From the NCBI RefSeq assembly GCF_027213965.1, contig NZ_JAPWGX010000001.1, positions 372,001 to 436,000 on the forward strand: a stretch of 64,000 nt of DNA, in the 5' to 3' direction. The DNA comes from Maritalea porphyrae (GTDB taxonomy: Bacteria; Pseudomonadota; Alphaproteobacteria; Rhizobiales; Devosiaceae). Both the position numbers and the translations under genes were made by a program. The notes beneath the pieces were generated by a model, which saw nothing but the letters and a program-made list of their open reading frames with translations, did not search any database and was not told the origin of the DNA. This document shows, one piece after another, positions 9,837 to 18,194 of this stretch; the first letter of the stretch is position 1, and the number at the start of each line of letters is the position of its first letter.

Positions 9837-11051
9837 CTACTGCCCCAATAGGGTTCTGATAATAGAGCTCTGCTCCAAAGTGCGATGAACTGGGCACTTA
9901 TCGGCAATTTCTAACATGCGATGGCGCTGCTCTTTGTCCAGCTCGCCTTCAATGTGGATAAAGCGCTTAAAAACATCCACGCGCCCTTCATGGCCCCGTG
10001 CACACTCTTCACAGTCTTTGGCATGGTGTTTGGCGTGTTCAACCCGTGTTTCAATGTGATTGACGGGCCATTTTTTCCGGTCCGCATACATGCGCAAAGT
10101 CAATGTGGTGCAGCCACCAAGTGCGGCGGCCAGCAAATCATAGGGCGTTGGGCCACGATCAGATCCGCCAACGGCGATGGGCTCATCTATGGTCAAAGGA
10201 TGGCCAGACGCATCCACATGTAGATGATATTTGCCCTCGCCGCTTTCAGCCGCAATAACATGGCCCTCAGTGTCGGCCTTTTCAGCGACAGATGGAATAT
10301 ATCTCTCTGCCCATGCCGCAATCACTTGCGCGGCATATGAGGCATGTTCAAGCTTGGTGAGCAGATGATCCGCATCATCCAACGACACAAAGCTTTTTGG
10401 GTGCATGGCAGCCTTAAAAATACGTTCGGCGTTTTCAACGCTGACCACGCGATCTAGAGGGCTATGCAAAATCAATTTTGCGCCACGGAACTTCTTAATC
10501 TGCGCGGGCAAGTCGAATGTGCGCACATCATCAAGGAATTGTTTTTTGACTACAAAGGGTCTGCCCCCAAGATCAATTTCACCTTCCCCGTTCTGCTCAA
10601 TTTCTTCAACTGAACAAGAAAACTGTTGCAAAACATGCACTGCATTTGCAGGCGCGCCAATGGTGGCAACTGCCTTTACGGATGCGAGTTCAGGTGCAGC
10701 GGCAAGCACTGCAGCACCGCCAAGTGAGTGCCCAACCAAAAGTGCTGGCGCATCATAATTGTCAGTCAGCCAATTTGCGGCTGCGACCAAATCTTGGACG
10801 TTGGTGGAAAAATTAGTGTCGGAGAAGTCACCGCCAGACTTTCCGAGCCCGGTAAAATCGATGCGCAACACCGCAAAACCATGTTCAGTCAGTGCATTGG
10901 CGACCCGACGACTGGCAACAAAATCTTTTGAGCAAGAGAAACAATGCGCGAATATTGCGAAAGCGCGTGTTTTACCGCGCGGCCAGCTGATGGCGGCGGC
11001 AAGCTGTTCGCCCATCGCGCTATCGAATTCAACCTTTGTGTTTTTCTCCAT
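9837..11051 (-). CDS. Alpha/beta hydrolase fused to an OsmC-family domain
   Basis: A 404-residue two-domain protein. The N-terminal half is an alpha/beta hydrolase with nucleophile elbow GHSLGG (Ser), a downstream acid in SPLDRVV and a His in DADHLL. The C-terminal 140 residues are an OsmC/Ohr fold with one conserved Cys in AALGGCTTLTLRMYA and another in IADKCPVHRTLEQ, as in peroxide-handling OsmC proteins. This fusion is known in alphaproteobacteria; a role in clearing organic peroxides or acyl thiols is inferred. The ATG at 11051 is preferred because AAGGTGG lies five bases before it; an ATG at 11066 is the alternative. Either start lies inside the ccmH 3' end, implying translational coupling. 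Confidence 0.85.
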   Translation of the reverse strand: MEKNTKVEFDSAMGEQLAAAISWPRGKTRAFAIFAHCFSCSKDFVASRRVANALTEHGFAVLRIDFTGLGKSGGDFSDTNFSTNVQDLVAAANWLTDNYDAPALLVGHSLGGAAVLAAAPELASVKAVATIGAPANAVHVLQQFSCSVEEIEQNGEGEIDLGGRPFVVKKQFLDDVRTFDLPAQIKKFRGAKLILHSPLDRVVSVENAERIFKAAMHPKSFVSLDDADHLLTKLEHASYAAQVIAAWAERYIPSVAEKADTEGHVIAAESGEGKYHLHVDASGHPLTIDEPIAVGGSDRGPTPYDLLAAALGGCTTLTLRMYADRKKWPVNHIETRVEHAKHHAKDCEECARGHEGRVDVFKRFIHIEGELDKEQRHRMLEIADKCPVHRTLEQSSIIRTLLGQ

Positions 11052-11523
11052 CAGTGCCACCTTCATCGTCCGCCGCAGATTTTAACAGTTGGGCCAATGC
11101 TGCCTCTTCTTGTGGAGAAAGCGCATTTGGTTTTGGCTGCCTGTTTCTTAGAACAGAAAACAGGGCTATCGCGCCAATCAAGAAAAGGATAGGTGCAGTG
11201 AGCCAAAGGACCAAATTGTGGCCGGCGAACACAGGCTTAAGCAGCACGAATTCTCCGTAGCGGGCAACCACAAACTCCATGATTTCACTATCTGAGTCAC
11301 CCGCGACCAATCGCTCTCGCACAACAATGCGCAAATCTTTTGCCAAGTCCGCATCGCTGTCATCAATCGACTGATTTTGACAAACCAGACATCTCAGCCC
11401 CGCTGAAATGGATCTCGCGCGCTGTTCCAACACCGGGTTGTCCAATATCTCATCAGGATTGACAGCGAGAGATGGCGTGAGCAGAGCTAGAAACAACATC
11501 AAGGCGATGAAAAATCGATTCAT
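11029..11523 (-). CDS. ccmH: Cytochrome c maturation protein CcmH (CycL)
   Basis: A 164-residue thiol protein that reduces apocytochrome c CxxCH motifs for haem attachment in the periplasm. Seen: signal peptide to about residue 21, the family hallmark LRCLVCQNQ with Cys45 and Cys48, a conserved Asp/Arg-rich helix, a TM helix near 105-125, and a charged cytoplasmic tail. The ATG at 11523 overlaps the ccmF stop as ATGA, which decides this start over the in-frame extension to 11634. It is the last ccm gene of the operon. Confidence 0.95.
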   Translation of the reverse strand: MNRFFIALMLFLALLTPSLAVNPDEILDNPVLEQRARSISAGLRCLVCQNQSIDDSDADLAKDLRIVVRERLVAGDSDSEIMEFVVARYGEFVLLKPVFAGHNLVLWLTAPILFLIGAIALFSVLRNRQPKPNALSPQEEAALAQLLKSAADDEGGTDGEKHKG

Positions 11524-13502
11524 AAAGCTTGTCCAACCGCTTGTTTTTTCGCCTGTTTCGGCGCAGCAACCCGCATCCGCCGATCCGTCAAAGAATAAGC
11601 GCCAGCAAGTGCCATCAGCACCGTTCCTAACCATATCAATGTTATCATTGGCTTATGCCAAACCCGCACAACGCGCGCGCCTTCGGGCGTTTTATCCCCT
11701 AAGGATACATAGATTTGGGAGAAACCAAAGGTCTGAATGCCAGCTTCAGTTGTGGGCATTCGGCGCGCTGTATAATTGCGTTTTTCCGATGCTAAAGTGC
11801 GCAGTTTCCCGCCATCTTTTGAGACCAAAAAATCAGCGTGTTCTGTGACATAGTTGGGTCCCTGTAACAAACGTTCACCCTCATATTGAATGGTGTAGCC
11901 TGAAAGCTCTGTCTGATCACCAGGTTGCATGGTGGTGATAAGTTCCGTTTCAAAGCCCGAGACGACAACAATGCCAAGAACAGTGACGCCCAAACCAAAG
12001 TGTGCACCAGCTGTCGACCAAACGGTTTTCGGAAGTCCCATTAAGCGTCGCAAACTTCTAGACGGCGCGATGCGGAACAATTGTGAGCGCTCAGCCAAAT
12101 CCGCAAGTGCGCCGACCATCACCCAAAAAGCCAACAGAAAACCAAGTGGCAACAGGTTCGCGCCCTGCCAAGTAAAGGCTGTGAAAATGATTGTTACCAC
12201 CAGCGCCACCAAAACCGCGCCAAACAATCGGCGCGACACTGAGAATAGGTCTGCACGTTTCCAAGATAGAAAAGGACCAAATGGGATAACAATTAGCAGC
12301 GGCACCATTAACGCGCCAAAAGTCAGATTAAAGAATGGAGCACCAACCGATATTTTGATCCCCGTGAATGCATCTAATACGAGCGGATACAGCGTGCCCA
12401 CCAAAACAGCAGCGGTTGCCGTGGCGAGAAAGAGATTGTTGACCACCAGCGCCGCTTCACGACTAACCGGTGCGAACAGCCCGCCCGCTCGAAGACTTGG
12501 ACCGCGCAACGCAAATAGAATAAACGCACCACAGATAAAGAACGCCAATATCCCAAGGATCACTAGCCCTCGCGTTGGATCTGATGCGAACGAATGCACC
12601 GACGTCAAAATGCCAGACCGCACCATGAAGGTGCCAAGCAATGACAGGGAGAACGTGAGTATGGCGAGCAGGACAGTCCAGATTTTGAGCGCATTGCGCT
12701 TTTCCATCACAAGTGCAGAGTGCAGAAGCGCGGTGCCCGCAAGCCAGGGCATAAAGGATGCGTTTTCAACGGGATCCCAGAACCACCAGCCACCCCAACC
12801 AAGCTCATAATATGCCCAGTATGACCCCATTGCGATGCCCAGCGTTAGGAATATCCAGCTTCCCATCGTCCAAGGACGCACCCAACGCGCCCAAGCTGCA
12901 TCAATTTTTCCTGAAATCAGAGCGGCCATCGCAAAAGAAAAACAGACGGAAAACCCTACGTACCCAACATAAAGAAGTGGTGGGTGAATGGCCAAGCCGA
13001 CATCTTGCAGAATAGGGTTTAGATCGCGCCCTTCGATTGGGGCATCAAGAATGCGAGCGAATGGGTTGGAGGTAAATACTGTAAAGCCAATAAATGCTGC
13101 CCCAAGCAGCCCTTGGTTGGCAAGTACCAGCACATGCAACTTGCGAGGCAGTCGACCACCAAACATCGCCACAGCCGCACCAAAGAGCGTCAAAATGAAC
13201 ACCCAAAGCAGCAATGAGCCTTCATGGTTACCCCAGGAACTGGTAAGCTTGTACAAGAGGGGTTGCTGTGAATGGGAGTGTTCGTATGCCAAGAGCAGCG
13301 AGAAGTCGGACGTTGCGAACGCAAACATAAGCGCGGCAAAAGATGCCGCCACCAACACAAACTGGAAAATGGAAGCGTTGCGCATGTAGGCGACGCCGCT
13401 ATTGCTTGCGCCGCGCCAGATAACTGCACCAATACCCACTTGCCCAATAGCAATCGCGAAGGCCAAGATCAGGGCAAAGTGTCCAAGTTCAATTGTGTAC
13501 AT
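11520..13502 (-). CDS. ccmF: Haem lyase CcmF (CycK)
   Basis: A 660-residue polytopic membrane protein that joins haem to apocytochrome c. Seen: many hydrophobic segments, the tryptophan-rich WWD domain at residues 234-256 (GWGGWWFWDPVENASFMPW), and conserved periplasmic His residues such as those in HEGSLLLW and AIHPPLLYVGYVGF. Length is normal for CcmF. It follows ccmE by 13 bases and overlaps ccmH by four bases. The C-terminal periplasmic domain (about 510-610) precedes a final TM helix. Confidence 0.97.
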   Translation of the reverse strand: MYTIELGHFALILAFAIAIGQVGIGAVIWRGASNSGVAYMRNASIFQFVLVAASFAALMFAFATSDFSLLLAYEHSHSQQPLLYKLTSSWGNHEGSLLLWVFILTLFGAAVAMFGGRLPRKLHVLVLANQGLLGAAFIGFTVFTSNPFARILDAPIEGRDLNPILQDVGLAIHPPLLYVGYVGFSVCFSFAMAALISGKIDAAWARWVRPWTMGSWIFLTLGIAMGSYWAYYELGWGGWWFWDPVENASFMPWLAGTALLHSALVMEKRNALKIWTVLLAILTFSLSLLGTFMVRSGILTSVHSFASDPTRGLVILGILAFFICGAFILFALRGPSLRAGGLFAPVSREAALVVNNLFLATATAAVLVGTLYPLVLDAFTGIKISVGAPFFNLTFGALMVPLLIVIPFGPFLSWKRADLFSVSRRLFGAVLVALVVTIIFTAFTWQGANLLPLGFLLAFWVMVGALADLAERSQLFRIAPSRSLRRLMGLPKTVWSTAGAHFGLGVTVLGIVVVSGFETELITTMQPGDQTELSGYTIQYEGERLLQGPNYVTEHADFLVSKDGGKLRTLASEKRNYTARRMPTTEAGIQTFGFSQIYVSLGDKTPEGARVVRVWHKPMITLIWLGTVLMALAGAYSLTDRRMRVAAPKQAKKQAVGQAL

Positions 13503-13515
13503 ATTCTAATACGTC

Positions 13516-13959
13516 CTATGTCGCGTCGGTGTGGCCCGGGCAAAGCCCTTTTTCTTCGAACTTATCTGCCATATCTTTGGGCACATAGTTTTCATCGTGC
13601 TTGGCCAGAACATTGGTCGCAATAAAAGTGCCACCAGCGTCCAGAGCACCTTCCAAAATGACTTCCTGCCCCTCGCGGAACAAGTCAGGCATGATGCCTT
13701 CAAAATGGGCTGTGACCTCAACTTTGCAGTCTGTGACTGCGAAATCATGTACGGTATCTGTCTGTTTCCAGCTATCAGACTTCACAATTCCACCCAGACG
13801 AAATGCTTGACCGGTCGCAATTTGGCGTTCCCCGACTTCGCTTGGCACCACGAAGAAAGCCGCCGTGCTGGACATGGCCAGCGCAATAAACACAACTGCA
13901 GCCAAAACTACTGTGCTCAACCCCGCAATCACGGCCAATCTTTTTTGTTTGCGTGTCAT
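13516..13959 (-). CDS. ccmE: Haem chaperone CcmE (CycJ)
   Basis: A 147-residue membrane-anchored periplasmic haem chaperone. Seen: N-terminal TM (about 8-30), beta-barrel OB-fold, and the conserved C-terminal haem-binding His121 in LAKHDENYVP. It carries haem from the CcmABC complex to CcmF; ccmABC genes are not in this window. The start directly follows the ccmI stop, so they are translated from one message. Confidence 0.96.
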   Translation of the reverse strand: MTRKQKRLAVIAGLSTVVLAAVVFIALAMSSTAAFFVVPSEVGERQIATGQAFRLGGIVKSDSWKQTDTVHDFAVTDCKVEVTAHFEGIMPDLFREGQEVILEGALDAGGTFIATNVLAKHDENYVPKDMADKFEEKGLCPGHTDAT

Positions 13960-15114
13960 CTATTTTTCCAATTTTTCTAGCTGTGCGATTTCGGTAGCAG
14001 CCAATTCTTCAAACTCTACGAGCTGAGCACTTTCGCCTTTTAGGTCCTCGCGCGCACCGCCAAGGACTTTTTGAGCAATATCAATTTGTCCTTGCACAAG
14101 GCGCGCTTTCAGCAGTCGTTGCCATTCGCTTGGCGAACCACCGGTTAGGAACAAACGCTCCTGTAAACCCGATACCATATTCTCAATCATTGCACTTCTG
14201 TCTGTCTCAGACATTTGCATTGCAGCGTCAACTTCATCTTGGGTTGGGCCGCCTGGGGTCCCCACTTGGCCTTGCAAACCATCTCTGGCGACCTGCAGAC
14301 CGGCGCGTGCGGTTTCGAGCCAGGGTTCATTCCCCACATTGTCGCGCAGCACATTTGTCCAAAGCTCTATCGCCGTTTCAAAATCACCTGTGCGGGTCGC
14401 CTCTCCTGCCAAGTAGAACTGAGATCGCAAGTGGTTTGGTTGCAATGCTAGCGCCTGATTGAGCAGCGCCAATGGCTCGCCTGTTGCATCGCCGTTCTGG
14501 GCCAACACACTTGCTTCAGCCAAATCTGTCAGATTGTCTGCGCTTTCTCCTTCGAGCCGCACAATATTTCGAAATGCGGTTACCGCTTTTTCGAAAGCCT
14601 GCTGGCGCATATAAATTGGGGCTATTACTTTCCAGCCCTGAAGGTCATCTGGGACATCAAAGAGACGTTTTTCGATTTTTGCAATTGCGTCCACAATATC
14701 GATGTTCTCGCCATTTTGCACCCGTTCGGCCAATGGCGCGTTGCGCATACCCGGATTACCCACGGCAACATATGTTGCCAACGCTATAGCCAAAACAGCG
14801 GGCACGCTCAGCCCAATCACAATAGGCGAGCCAAAACGTCGCTCGGACTTCATTTTGCTAATTTGACTTTGGCGCAAAAATTCCTTGTCGAGCTCCAGCT
14901 TTGCTGCTTCAAATTCAGCAGCATCAAGCTTGGTGGCTTCTAAGTCGCCATGCAGCTCAGCAAGCTGCAATTCATAGAACTCACGAGCTGTCTTAATTTC
15001 TTCAGCTCGTTCAGTGTCGCTACCTGCTATGTCCGTTCCAAATTTGCGGATCGGCATTGCCAACACCAAAGCGCAGACGGCCGCAATGAGTCCTATCGCT
15101 ATCCAAAAAATCAT
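13960..15114 (-). CDS. ccmI: Cytochrome c maturation protein CcmI (CycH)
   Basis: A 384-residue apocytochrome c chaperone. Seen: N-terminal TM (about 2-20), a cytoplasmic coiled/leucine-rich loop (residues 35-95) with family features, a second TM (about 98-117), and a periplasmic TPR domain from about 145 on (for example AIAKIEKRLFDVPDDLQGW). CcmI presents apocytochrome c to CcmF-CcmH. It is the first gene of the ccmI-E-F-H operon; the promoter must lie in the 160-base gap to the divergent gene at 15278. Confidence 0.93.
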   Translation of the reverse strand: MIFWIAIGLIAAVCALVLAMPIRKFGTDIAGSDTERAEEIKTAREFYELQLAELHGDLEATKLDAAEFEAAKLELDKEFLRQSQISKMKSERRFGSPIVIGLSVPAVLAIALATYVAVGNPGMRNAPLAERVQNGENIDIVDAIAKIEKRLFDVPDDLQGWKVIAPIYMRQQAFEKAVTAFRNIVRLEGESADNLTDLAEASVLAQNGDATGEPLALLNQALALQPNHLRSQFYLAGEATRTGDFETAIELWTNVLRDNVGNEPWLETARAGLQVARDGLQGQVGTPGGPTQDEVDAAMQMSETDRSAMIENMVSGLQERLFLTGGSPSEWQRLLKARLVQGQIDIAQKVLGGAREDLKGESAQLVEFEELAATEIAQLEKLEK

Positions 15115-15277
15115 ATTCCGTTCGGGTCCCCACCTGTCTTAACTAACCTTTATAGCCACATCGACAGACTTTTGTACCAGATAATGGCTTTCTTAAGATT
15201 TTCCCCCCAGACCGATTGACGCACAAGCCAAGAAATGGTGCAACAGTGGCCTTGAATGGGGCGTTGTTGGTCGGCAT

Positions 15278-16354
15278 ATGCAGGTAGAAGAGTTTGATTT
15301 TGCTATATATGGCAGCGGGGTCGATGCCATGTTTTTGGCTGCCGAGTTAGTCCAACGTCATTCAGCCCGCGTGCTATTGGTCCGCGATCAGGTCAATGAC
15401 TATACCCTACCCGCCCATCAAGATTTTTCAGTGGGTGGCAATTGCAACCCAGACACGATCAAATTGGCACATATGGGGATAGAACGCTGGCAGGCCCAGT
15501 TCTCCGATAGAGCCGGTAGATCCTGTTTCGAAAAAAGCCCACTTAACCTGAAAGTTTCAGCTGGCCCAAACTCGGACATTTTGAATTACATCGAGGGTGC
15601 GTTGATTGCTTGCAATCGACAATTTGAGAGAAAGGCAGAGCGCGAGGGCGCCGAGTACTTGCTACTACGTGACGTAGTTGCACCAAAGAAACGCCAAGCG
15701 ATTGAGTTCCTTCATAATGCCTATTTGGGTGTGGGGATGGAAGTGTTTGATCGATCAGAGTTTGAAGACGCAAAGCGATTAAAAGACGGTCGATTATCCA
15801 TGAAGTCAGACGGAAAGCGATACCGTGCTGACACAACCGTCATACTTGATGATGACTTGGTGCACGCGCACGCAAACGCGGCTTTGCGCAATATTCTAAG
15901 ACGAATTCAGGGCACCAAAATTGCTATGCGGTTGAATACTCGCTTTGTGAAACCACCGACTTTATATGTCGATGGGCAAATGTGCATCCGTCAAGTCGCT
16001 GAAAACAAGTTGCTAATCACCGCACCGCTTGAATTTGATGAAGTCATCTCGCGCGCAAAAAACGAGGCCCTGGATCTAGAAAAAATGAAGGTTCACGCAA
16101 TGGGCGCGTTTCAAGGCGTTACAACTATCGACGGTGGACCATTGTTGGATTTTCAAGTGCAGAAGAAAACGTGGGTTTTCTCGGGTGGCACTGTTCGAGC
16201 GTTTCTGATGCCTCATGTGAGCGACTTCATCACCAATTCAAGTAACGATCAAAATCTACGATATTGGGCCGCGCATAGCGCAAGCGGTCAACGACACGCC
16301 GATATCTGCCCACCGTATTCAGTCGAATTGGGAGGGGGAAATGCAAGAGTTTAG
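15278..16354 (+). CDS. FAD oxidoreductase-like protein (DAO/sarcosine oxidase beta-like), divergent
   Basis: A 358-residue protein resembling the D-amino-acid/sarcosine oxidase flavoprotein fold. Seen: an N-terminal beta-alpha-beta start in which the GxGxxG dinucleotide motif reads YGSGVDA, so the third glycine is Ala; a C-terminal region that matches the usual FAD-closing segment in layout (FQGVTTIDGGPLLDF...FSGGTVRAFLMPHVSDFI). The middle is poorly conserved. It overlaps the next gene by 14 bases, implying two subunits of one complex. Substrate unknown; flavin binding may be weakened or lost. The ATG at 15278 has no strong ribosome site. Family placement is moderate. Confidence 0.6.
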   Translation: MQVEEFDFAIYGSGVDAMFLAAELVQRHSARVLLVRDQVNDYTLPAHQDFSVGGNCNPDTIKLAHMGIERWQAQFSDRAGRSCFEKSPLNLKVSAGPNSDILNYIEGALIACNRQFERKAEREGAEYLLLRDVVAPKKRQAIEFLHNAYLGVGMEVFDRSEFEDAKRLKDGRLSMKSDGKRYRADTTVILDDDLVHAHANAALRNILRRIQGTKIAMRLNTRFVKPPTLYVDGQMCIRQVAENKLLITAPLEFDEVISRAKNEALDLEKMKVHAMGAFQGVTTIDGGPLLDFQVQKKTWVFSGGTVRAFLMPHVSDFITNSSNDQNLRYWAAHSASGQRHADICPPYSVELGGGNARV

Positions 16355-18194
16355 GTTTCCAACCACCAATGGCTCACCTTTTTGCGGCAGCCTGATTGAT
16401 CGATCGCGGCCGATCCATTTCTTGTTTAATGGTCGAAAACTTGAGGCGTTTAAAGGCGACACCCTGCTCAGCGCCTTGCTCGCAAACGGCGTCAGACATC
16501 TAAGTTTGATGGATCGGACCAAGGTTCCACTCAATCAGGATTCAATCCAACTCGTTCATTGCAAGATTTCAGGTAGTAGTTGTGCAGACAATTGGTATGG
16601 TGACCATGACCTTGTTGATCAAATGACTATCGAAACGCTCCCTTTGCCAAACCTGTTCGGCAAAATTGGCCAAGTTTTCAAACCCAAAACTGAGCGCCAC
16701 ATTACAATCGAACACATGAATACAAAGAGAGTTCTTGATCATCCATTGCAAGAAGAGCGGATGGCAGATGTTGTGGTGGTCGGAGGAGGAATTGCAGGAT
16801 TGCAAGCTGCGATTTGCGCTGCAGAACTGGGCAGGAGCGTTTCGCTTTTGGAACGAGCGAAAAGACTTGGTGGGATGTGTGACTATTATGGTCAAGCAGA
16901 TGACGAGGAAGCTCCCCGTTCGCTGATTGGCCGCCTGGTGGACGAAATTGACGCGCACAAGGCAATCAGTGTGGAGTTGGGCGTCGACGTCCTCGATATC
17001 CGTCCAAACAGGATTCTTGCCAAGACAACGCATCAAAACGACGATGCACACCTCTCGCAAAATGTGGGCTGGACACGTTATGAACAGCTTATTCTTGCAG
17101 TCGGTGCGGATTACAGGGGGAATGGTCTTGGTGAGTTCAGCAACATCAGGTACGCCAACCAAGTTTTTCGACTGGCAGCCGACTATGCCGTCAAGCCAGC
17201 ATCAAATCTGAGTGTAATTACGGGCGGCAACTCAGGCTATCGCCTCGCTCAACAGCTACTCGAAGCTGGGATTGATGTTGATGGTTTGTATGACCCGCGA
17301 CCAGAGCCGACATCCCGACATATTGACTTTGCCAAGGCTGTCGGCGTGAGGATGCATATGGGAGAAAGCATTCTCAGTCTCACACAAGTGGGAGAGCACG
17401 CATTAGTCGAGTTTGGTAGCGAGTTTACATCGGGCAAACGCAAAACAAAGCGGGAGTTTTCGGAGTTGGTCGTATCGCACGCGCCAAAACCGAACCTGAA
17501 ACTGTGGGTTCGTGCTGGTGGGCATAGTCAACTCAATGAAACAGGTCAGATTAACCCTACAAATAGCCAAACATCGAATGTATCGATCGTCGGATCAGCA
17601 CACGGTGCGATTACGCAAAGTGCTTGCCTTTCTGAGGCCAAGCAAGTTGTCTATCGTCAATTGGGCCACGCTTCAAAGCCAACGCGCCCCTACAAGGGTA
17701 TGTACAAGTATGAGAGCTTACCAAAAGCGCTTGGCATTGAGGGGTCGCAATTCATTGTCAGTTACATAAGGCGCGAGGCAGACGTGCCGAGCTTTGGCAA
17801 GCAACCCAATCAGAATGCCATCAGTGAGTATTTGTTTGAACGATCAGGGCTAAACCTATCAATCGAGCAAATGCGCAATTTAGGCACCACACCGGGGCCG
17901 AACCAAAACAGCAGGTCATATCCCAAGACAAACATGTCGAACTTGCTCAGCACGCGCTTTAGCGACCCTATCCATGTTGAAATCCACGCGGAAGGTTACC
18001 TAAACCTGAGTGTGGGTCAGTACATCTACGATGGTGACGGCGTGAACGAATTGCCAAATGCTTATGGCGTTATTGTTGAGGTCGATGGCAAGTTTGTGGC
18101 TCTTGTTGAGGGCGCAGGAAATGAACTGCTCAAAAAAGCATTTGTTCAGACGAAAAGCGGACTATTTGCGGCAAAACTCGGCAAGACAGTTTAA
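16341..18194 (+). CDS. Sarcosine oxidase alpha-like FAD/NAD(P) protein without GcvT domain
   Basis: A 617-residue protein. Seen: N-terminal ubiquitin-like segment (RPIHFLFNGRKLEAFKGDTL, about residues 23-42, then LLSALLANGV) as in the N-terminus of SoxA/HcnA-type subunits but without the CxxxxCxxC iron-sulfur ligands; an FAD-binding motif VVVVGGGIAGLQAA near residue 146; a second nucleotide-binding region near 290 (VITGGNSGY); an FAD-closing region near 415 (VSIVGSAHGAITQ). The C-terminal 170 residues are not the folate-binding GcvT domain of true SoxA and are unrecognised. The start has a strong GGAGGGGG site at 16331-16338. No soxD or soxG neighbour is present. Likely an amine/amino-acid dehydrogenase subunit, substrate unknown. 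Confidence 0.65.
   Translation: MQEFRFPTTNGSPFCGSLIDRSRPIHFLFNGRKLEAFKGDTLLSALLANGVRHLSLMDRTKVPLNQDSIQLVHCKISGSSCADNWYGDHDLVDQMTIETLPLPNLFGKIGQVFKPKTERHITIEHMNTKRVLDHPLQEERMADVVVVGGGIAGLQAAICAAELGRSVSLLERAKRLGGMCDYYGQADDEEAPRSLIGRLVDEIDAHKAISVELGVDVLDIRPNRILAKTTHQNDDAHLSQNVGWTRYEQLILAVGADYRGNGLGEFSNIRYANQVFRLAADYAVKPASNLSVITGGNSGYRLAQQLLEAGIDVDGLYDPRPEPTSRHIDFAKAVGVRMHMGESILSLTQVGEHALVEFGSEFTSGKRKTKREFSELVVSHAPKPNLKLWVRAGGHSQLNETGQINPTNSQTSNVSIVGSAHGAITQSACLSEAKQVVYRQLGHASKPTRPYKGMYKYESLPKALGIEGSQFIVSYIRREADVPSFGKQPNQNAISEYLFERSGLNLSIEQMRNLGTTPGPNQNSRSYPKTNMSNLLSTRFSDPIHVEIHAEGYLNLSVGQYIYDGDGVNELPNAYGVIVEVDGKFVALVEGAGNELLKKAFVQTKSGLFAAKLGKTV

Noticed and set aside
9837-9870. Terminator from CCCTA/TAGGG pairing at the OsmC gene end
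   Set aside because: The stem is only five pairs, overlaps the stop codon and has no T-run.
11929-12810. A 293-codon open frame on the plus strand
   Set aside because: It lies antisense inside ccmF, which has all family motifs; the frame is a by-product of codon use.
15139-15153. CtrA site between ccmI and the flavoprotein gene (TTAA-N7-TTAT)
   Set aside because: The second half-site lacks the final A and C, and neither gene is an expected CtrA target.
16341-18194. Hydrogen cyanide synthase or opine oxidase subunits
   Set aside because: The iron-sulfur Cys ligands of HcnA/OoxA-type subunits are missing and the C-terminus differs, so a specific assignment is not supported.
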